A DNA stretch of 64,000 nucleotides. Origin: CAZRKC01 sp964600665. Its GTDB lineage: Bacteria > Bacillota > SLNR01. The position numbers and the translations under genes are program-made. Location: positions 62,001-126,000 of the forward strand of contig CAZRKC010000002.1 of the NCBI GenBank assembly GCA_964600665.1. The letters run 5' to 3'. Below the pieces are notes generated by a model. That model was given only the letters and a program-made list of their open reading frames with translations, was not told where the DNA came from and did no database searches. Of the stretch, positions 59,756 to 64,000 are shown in pieces. Positions within the stretch are counted from its first letter, which is position 1, and every line of letters starts with the position of its first letter.

Positions 59756-61420
59756 ATGGAATTCTTGAATGGGGCTGTTCTGAAGGAAATGATCACAGCC
59801 AGTGCCAATCGATTGGACAGCAATAAAAAGTCCATTGATGCATTGAATGTATTCCCTGTCCCTGATGGGGATACTGGGACAAATATGTCATTGACTATTC
59901 TATCTGCGGTTAAAGAAATCAACAAAGTGCACGGGGATGCGCTGCCGACAGTTGCCAGTGCGATTGCAACGGGATCGCTGATGGGCGCGCGCGGGAACTC
60001 CGGAGTAATTTTATCCCAGATATTCAGGGGGATCACCAAGAGCATCGGTGATAAATCTCAGATCAATGCGAAGGAATTTGCTCATGCATTGCAGGATGGC
60101 GCAAAAACAGCATATCAGGCTGTTATGCGGCCAGTGGAAGGTACGATTCTGACCGTGGCAAGGGAGGCCGCCCAGGGGGCGATTCTTGCGGCACAGAATG
60201 CGGATGATATCGAACAAGTGATCATGGGTGCATTGGATCACGCTCGTATCTCTTTGGAAAAAACACCGGAACTGCTCCCCGTCCTCAAACATGCAGGTGT
60301 TGTGGACGCCGGTGGAAAAGGATACATATATATCCTTGAGGGATTCCTTTCAGTGCTGCAAGGTGAGATTCCGATCGTGGAGTTTCATTCGGACCTGCTG
60401 GTTCCCATTGATGAAAGCATCTCTTCGGACAAAAATAAAAAGCTGATATACCCATATTGTACGGAGCTTCTGATCTACCGGAATGGGGAACCTTTATCGG
60501 AAATTCGGATTCGCCAGGTGCTGGAACCCTGGGGTGATTCGATGCTGGTGGTCGGTACAGGCGAGTTGATCAAGATTCACATCCATACAAATGATCCCGG
60601 TGCTGTGTTGAGTTTTTGTGGAACTTGCGGTGAATTACGAGATATCAAGATCGATAATATGAATTATCAGCATCGTTCAACGGTCATGACAGAAGAACTG
60701 TCTCAGTTTTATCATGAAGATGAAGAAGCTGGAGTAGAAATGAATCTTCCCGTTGCTCCGCTAAAACCGTATGGGTTGGTTGCTGTAGCAGCGGGGGAAG
60801 GTTTGGCGGAAACATTTCGCAGTTTGGGTGTGGATACAGTGGTTACCGGAGGGCAGACGATGAATCCGAGTACGGAGGATTTAGCGAAAGCAGCAACGGC
60901 GATTCGAGCGGAAACAATTTATATTTTCCCGAATAACAGCAACATCATTCTCGCCGCGCAGCAAGTCAAAGAGGTGTCTGATCAGGCGGTCTATGTGATT
61001 CCAACCCGCTCGGTTCCAGAGGGGATCGCAGCTGTTTTGGCATTTAATGCAGATCTGGATGTCACCACGAACACGAACCGGATGCAGGATGCAACAGGGC
61101 AGGTTAAAACGGGTGAAATCACTTATGCAGTCAGGGATTCCAAGTTTGGTGAGATGGAAGTTCATGAAGGGGATATCTTGGGTATTTTGGACCGTGATAT
61201 TAAAGTGACCGGCCATCGAGTGCCAGAGGTCGTGATGAAAGTATTGGACTTCATGGTCGTCGATGGAGATAGTTTGATTACGCTTTATTATGGCGATGCT
61301 GTGGATGAAAGTGAAGCTGAAACTCTGCATCAGGGGATTCAGGAACGATACCCACAATTGGATGTTGAGATGTATTCCGGGGGACAGCCATTATACTATT
61401 ATTTGATTTCAGTGGAATAG
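59756..61420 (+). CDS. fakA: Fatty acid kinase FakA (DAK2 family)
   Basis: 554 residues. Phosphorylates fatty acids carried by FakB (DegV-family) proteins so that host or medium fatty acids can be used. The N-terminal DhaL kinase domain has the Mg-ATP motif NVFPVPDGDTGTNMSLT (near residue 31) and GARGNSGVILSQIFRG (near 80). A middle domain holds THR/His-containing HIHTNDPG (~280), and a C-terminal DegV-like domain lies at ~340-550. ATG 59756 gives the family-typical start; ATG 59744 abuts its ribosome site. No fakB is in the window. Confidence 0.9.
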   Translation: MEFLNGAVLKEMITASANRLDSNKKSIDALNVFPVPDGDTGTNMSLTILSAVKEINKVHGDALPTVASAIATGSLMGARGNSGVILSQIFRGITKSIGDKSQINAKEFAHALQDGAKTAYQAVMRPVEGTILTVAREAAQGAILAAQNADDIEQVIMGALDHARISLEKTPELLPVLKHAGVVDAGGKGYIYILEGFLSVLQGEIPIVEFHSDLLVPIDESISSDKNKKLIYPYCTELLIYRNGEPLSEIRIRQVLEPWGDSMLVVGTGELIKIHIHTNDPGAVLSFCGTCGELRDIKIDNMNYQHRSTVMTEELSQFYHEDEEAGVEMNLPVAPLKPYGLVAVAAGEGLAETFRSLGVDTVVTGGQTMNPSTEDLAKAATAIRAETIYIFPNNSNIILAAQQVKEVSDQAVYVIPTRSVPEGIAAVLAFNADLDVTTNTNRMQDATGQVKTGEITYAVRDSKFGEMEVHEGDILGILDRDIKVTGHRVPEVVMKVLDFMVVDGDSLITLYYGDAVDESEAETLHQGIQERYPQLDVEMYSGGQPLYYYLISVE

Positions 61421-61440
61421 TGATTAAAGGGGGTAACAGG

Positions 61441-61833
61441 ATGAAAAGACTCATCAAAGATGAAAGCCTGTGCATTGAATGCCATCAGTGTGAAGAGACG
61501 TGTGCTCAGACGTATTTTAAGACCAATGATATTCGCAAAGCACGACTTCATGTCACTCGCAAAGGCACAGGGGAACCAGATATCACCATTTGCACTCAAT
61601 GTGGGATCTGCATGGATGTTTGTCCGGTTTTGGCAATTTCCCGAAATAGTCATGGGGTCGTCTGGATCGATGCCAAAAAATGTGTGGGGTGTTATATGTG
61701 TGTGGCTGCATGCCCGCTAAATGCCATGATGCATACTTTTGATGAAACAGAGCCGTTCAAATGTATCGCCTGTGGAATGTGCACCAAAAAATGCCCGACC
61801 AACGCGATTACTTTACAGGAGGTGGAGAAATAA
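61441..61833 (+). CDS. Four-cluster [4Fe-4S] ferredoxin-like protein (AOR partner)
   Basis: 130 residues with four CxxCxxCxxxC sets: CIECHQCEETC, CTQCGICMDVC, CVGCYMCVAAC and CIACGMCTKKC, so up to four [4Fe-4S] clusters that can chain electrons. It overlaps the following AOR-family gene by one base (TAATG), which makes them partner subunits. Four-cluster partners are known for some tungsten oxidoreductases (for example WOR5 of Pyrococcus) and for E. coli YdhY-YdhV. ATG 61441 follows AAAGGGGG. Confidence 0.9.
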   Translation: MKRLIKDESLCIECHQCEETCAQTYFKTNDIRKARLHVTRKGTGEPDITICTQCGICMDVCPVLAISRNSHGVVWIDAKKCVGCYMCVAACPLNAMMHTFDETEPFKCIACGMCTKKCPTNAITLQEVEK

Positions 61834-63980
61834 TGTCACAGGAAGTCAAACTAACCTCCAAAGCGAAATACGAATATACACTCAAACCGATTGAAAGAGG
61901 GTATAATAATCGGACATTGTATGTGAACATCGGTACTGCCGAGATTAAAGAGAAACCAGTCACTGAAGTGATGAAAGATAAATTGGTTGGTGGTAAAGGC
62001 TTTGGACTCAAATTGTTGTGGGATGGGACGCGACCGGAAACTCGCTGGGATGATCCGGATAATGAAATCATCATCGCCCCTGGTCCGGTTGCCGGGATCA
62101 CACAATATCCGGGTTCTGGAAAATCCCTTGTGGTATCGATCTCCCCGGCTACGGACTTACCGATTGATTCCAATGTGGGTGGGTATTTCGGACCATATTT
62201 AAAATTCTCTGGGTTTGATGCACTGGAGATCCAAGGTAAAGCAGATAAAGGAATGGTTTTGTTTATCGACGGGAATGCAGGTACGATTTCCCTGGATGAA
62301 ATTGAGATCGATTCAGATGATGCACATGTGATATCAGAGAAGTTGACCACTTACTATGCAAAAGATAACGATGACAAGCGTAATGTGTCAGTGGTTACAT
62401 CAGGCTCTGCTGCAAAACATAGTTATATGGGTGTACTTAACTTCAGCTTTTATGATGTGAGACGTCAGGTTCCCCGGATGAAACAGGCTGGACGAGGTGG
62501 TATCGGAACCGTATTCTCCGACAAAAATATCAAGGCGCTGGTGGTTCGTTTTGCAGGGACAAAAGGGGATCTGAATAATAGCTTTGATTATGAAAAGGTT
62601 GTCCGGACCGGTCTGAAACTGCACCGGGAAATCAATCGTCAAGATGAAAAGCTATTCCGTATGCGACAGGTTGGCACTGCAAACATCATCGAAGTGATGG
62701 ATCAGTATGATCTGTTGCCCGTGCATAATTTCCAGTTCGGATCTCATCCTGATGCCAAGAACATCTATTCCAATGTGTTTCGTGATAATTATCTGACCCA
62801 GGGCCTACCGGATGGTTGTTGGTATGGTTGTTCGTTGGCATGTGCAAAGACTGCAGATCACTTCGAACTGAAAACCGGTCCTTATGCCGGGCATAAAGTG
62901 ACTGTGGATGGTCCGGAATATGAAAATGCTGCCGGGCTTGGGGGTAATATGGGCTGTTTCGATCCCCATTATGTATTGGAAGCGAACTTTTATTGTGACA
63001 CTTATGGGGTGGATACGATTTCATTTGCGACAGCAGCTGCTTTTGCCATGGAATGCTATGAGCGGGGATTGATCACCAAAGCGCATACAGACGGTTTGGA
63101 GCTGCGGTTCGGTCATACTGAATCGGCATTGGAGTTGCTGCACCAGATGTCTCGCGGTGAAGGATTCGGTGCCATTGTGGGTAAAGGTGTCCGGCGGATG
63201 AAAGCGCATTTTGCTACCCATTTCGGTGCTGATCCGGAAATCATGCAGGATATTGGGATGGAGGTCAAAGGCCTGGAGTATTCTGAGTACATGCCAAAAG
63301 AGTCATTAGCCCAGCAAGGTGGTTATGCAATGGCTAATAAGGGTCCTCAGCATGATGAAGCATGGCTGATTTTTATGGACATGGTCAATAATCAGATACC
63401 TACTTTTGAAGATAAAGCCGAAGCGTTACACTATTTTCCAATATTCCGCACTTGGTTTGGCTTGGCTGGTTTCTGCAAATTACCATGGAACGACATCTTC
63501 CCGGAAAACAATAAATATCAGAGTGAGCCAGCAAAAATACCCGAGCATGTACAGAATTATGTGAATTTATTCAGTGCCGTCACTGGGAAAACCATCGATA
63601 TGCACGAGTTGATGCTGCAATCTGAGCGGGTATACAATCTCCAGCGAGTATTCAATGTACGTCGCGGCTATGGAAGGCGCATAGATGACATGCCACCCTA
63701 TCGAGCTTTGGGCCCGGTGACGTCCGAAGAATATGAATCCAGAAAAGATCGATACGATGACCAACTCAAAGAACTTTTTGCAATTGATCCGGATAAATTG
63801 AAAACAGATGAAAAGATCCGTATGTTACGTGAGCACCGGGTAAAACAGTATGATAAGCTGGTGGATGCAGTGTATAAACGCAGAGGATGGAATCACGACG
63901 GCGTGCCAACTGAAGCGCATTTACTTTCCATCGGCATGGATCTCCCCGAAGTATTGGCAGTGGCGAGGACAAATCAGTGA
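61833..63980 (+). CDS. Tungsten/molybdopterin aldehyde:ferredoxin oxidoreductase family protein
   Basis: 715 residues. N-terminal and middle parts match the AOR family (LVGGKGFGLKLLWD; IAPGPVAGITQYPGSGK). The [4Fe-4S] cluster ligands are Cys329, Cys333, Cys337 (in DGCWYGCSLAC) and Cys548 (in GFCKLPW), the classical CX3CX3C-CX~210C layout. AORs oxidise aldehydes to acids with a W-bis-pterin and pass electrons to ferredoxin; relatives act on benzoyl-CoA (BamB) or other substrates, so the substrate is open. The full gene is in the window. Its electron partner is the four-cluster protein just upstream. Confidence 0.9.
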   Translation: MSQEVKLTSKAKYEYTLKPIERGYNNRTLYVNIGTAEIKEKPVTEVMKDKLVGGKGFGLKLLWDGTRPETRWDDPDNEIIIAPGPVAGITQYPGSGKSLVVSISPATDLPIDSNVGGYFGPYLKFSGFDALEIQGKADKGMVLFIDGNAGTISLDEIEIDSDDAHVISEKLTTYYAKDNDDKRNVSVVTSGSAAKHSYMGVLNFSFYDVRRQVPRMKQAGRGGIGTVFSDKNIKALVVRFAGTKGDLNNSFDYEKVVRTGLKLHREINRQDEKLFRMRQVGTANIIEVMDQYDLLPVHNFQFGSHPDAKNIYSNVFRDNYLTQGLPDGCWYGCSLACAKTADHFELKTGPYAGHKVTVDGPEYENAAGLGGNMGCFDPHYVLEANFYCDTYGVDTISFATAAAFAMECYERGLITKAHTDGLELRFGHTESALELLHQMSRGEGFGAIVGKGVRRMKAHFATHFGADPEIMQDIGMEVKGLEYSEYMPKESLAQQGGYAMANKGPQHDEAWLIFMDMVNNQIPTFEDKAEALHYFPIFRTWFGLAGFCKLPWNDIFPENNKYQSEPAKIPEHVQNYVNLFSAVTGKTIDMHELMLQSERVYNLQRVFNVRRGYGRRIDDMPPYRALGPVTSEEYESRKDRYDDQLKELFAIDPDKLKTDEKIRMLREHRVKQYDKLVDAVYKRRGWNHDGVPTEAHLLSIGMDLPEVLAVARTNQ

Positions 63981-64000
63981 TCACTGTGAATAACAGGCCG

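Noticed and set aside
61833..63980. Benzoyl-CoA reductase BamB as the AOR product, linked to BenE at the window start
   Set aside because: No other bam genes, 60 kb apart, and the sequence does not separate BamB from other AOR types.
1..64000. CRISPR arrays, rRNA genes or prophage
   Set aside because: No regularly spaced direct repeats, rRNA-like stretches, or phage structural genes were seen.

Overview
The window reads as a chromosomal segment of a Gram-positive anaerobe of the Bacillota, most likely a Clostridia-grade lineage; the sequence does not name a genus. The support is the gene order, which follows the Bacillus/Clostridium division cluster and the yicC-remA-gmk-rpoZ-coaBC-priA-def-fmt-rsmB-rlmN-prpC-prkC-rsgA-rpe-rpmB-asp23-fakA block. 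It is also supported by Gram-positive regulatory devices (a T-box, a PyrR attenuator, a Bacillus-type LexA box), by SepF, DivIVA, RemA and RqcH, by diaminopimelate-type MurE, and by anaerobic enzymes (tungsten-type aldehyde oxidoreductase, polyferredoxin). Almost everything is on the + strand; the exceptions are rqcH, rpmB and an insertion-sequence remnant.

Layout. 1-6.3 kb: the 3' part of a CoA-transferase gene, a BenE-type transporter, glnA with an unusual leader (strong promoter, 43-codon small ORF containing a perfect 9-bp hairpin), a two-gene LysO exporter and a GNAT acetyltransferase. 6.4-24.5 kb: the dcw cluster, mraZ-rsmH-ftsL-ftsI-murE-murF-mraY-ftsW-murG-murC-ftsQ-sbp-ftsA-ftsZ-nrdR-pgeF-sepF-yggT-divIVA. 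Three MraZ boxes lie in front. murD and murB are absent, and so are the spoIIGA-sigE-sigG genes that often follow ftsZ in spore formers. 24.5-32 kb: mtnN; a cyclic-di-GMP-I riboswitch with terminator ahead of a secreted repeat protein; T-box-controlled ileS; racX; lspA; rluD. 32-35.9 kb: pyrRKDFE behind a PyrR attenuator. 35.9-42.4 kb: rqcH (-), dapL, yicC, remA, gmk, rpoZ, coaBC. 42.4-42.8 kb: degraded IS3-family transposase remnant. 42.8-49.5 kb: priA, def, fmt, a membrane zinc protease, a DUF6391-like protein, rsmB. 49.5-52.4 kb: a block not found here in B. subtilis, with gltX, tRNA-Gln(CUG), a B3/4-domain protein, and a two-gene mini-operon whose promoter holds a LexA box. 52.5-59.2 kb: rlmN, prpC, prkC, rsgA, rpe, hslO, rpmB (-). 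59.3-64 kb: asp23, fakA, a four-cluster ferredoxin and an AOR-family oxidoreductase.

Most of the window is core machinery: septal peptidoglycan synthesis and Z-ring assembly, start and end of protein synthesis (def, fmt, aminoacyl-tRNA synthetases, rsmB, rlmN), pyrimidine synthesis, and Ser/Thr phosphorylation by PASTA kinase. The least familiar item is the SOS-type mini-operon at 51.93-52.47 kb, which encodes a 43-residue Cys-rich zinc-ribbon protein with a basic tail, translationally coupled to an 86-residue protein of unknown function. Next are the small-ORF/hairpin leader of glnA and the riboswitch-controlled secreted protein.
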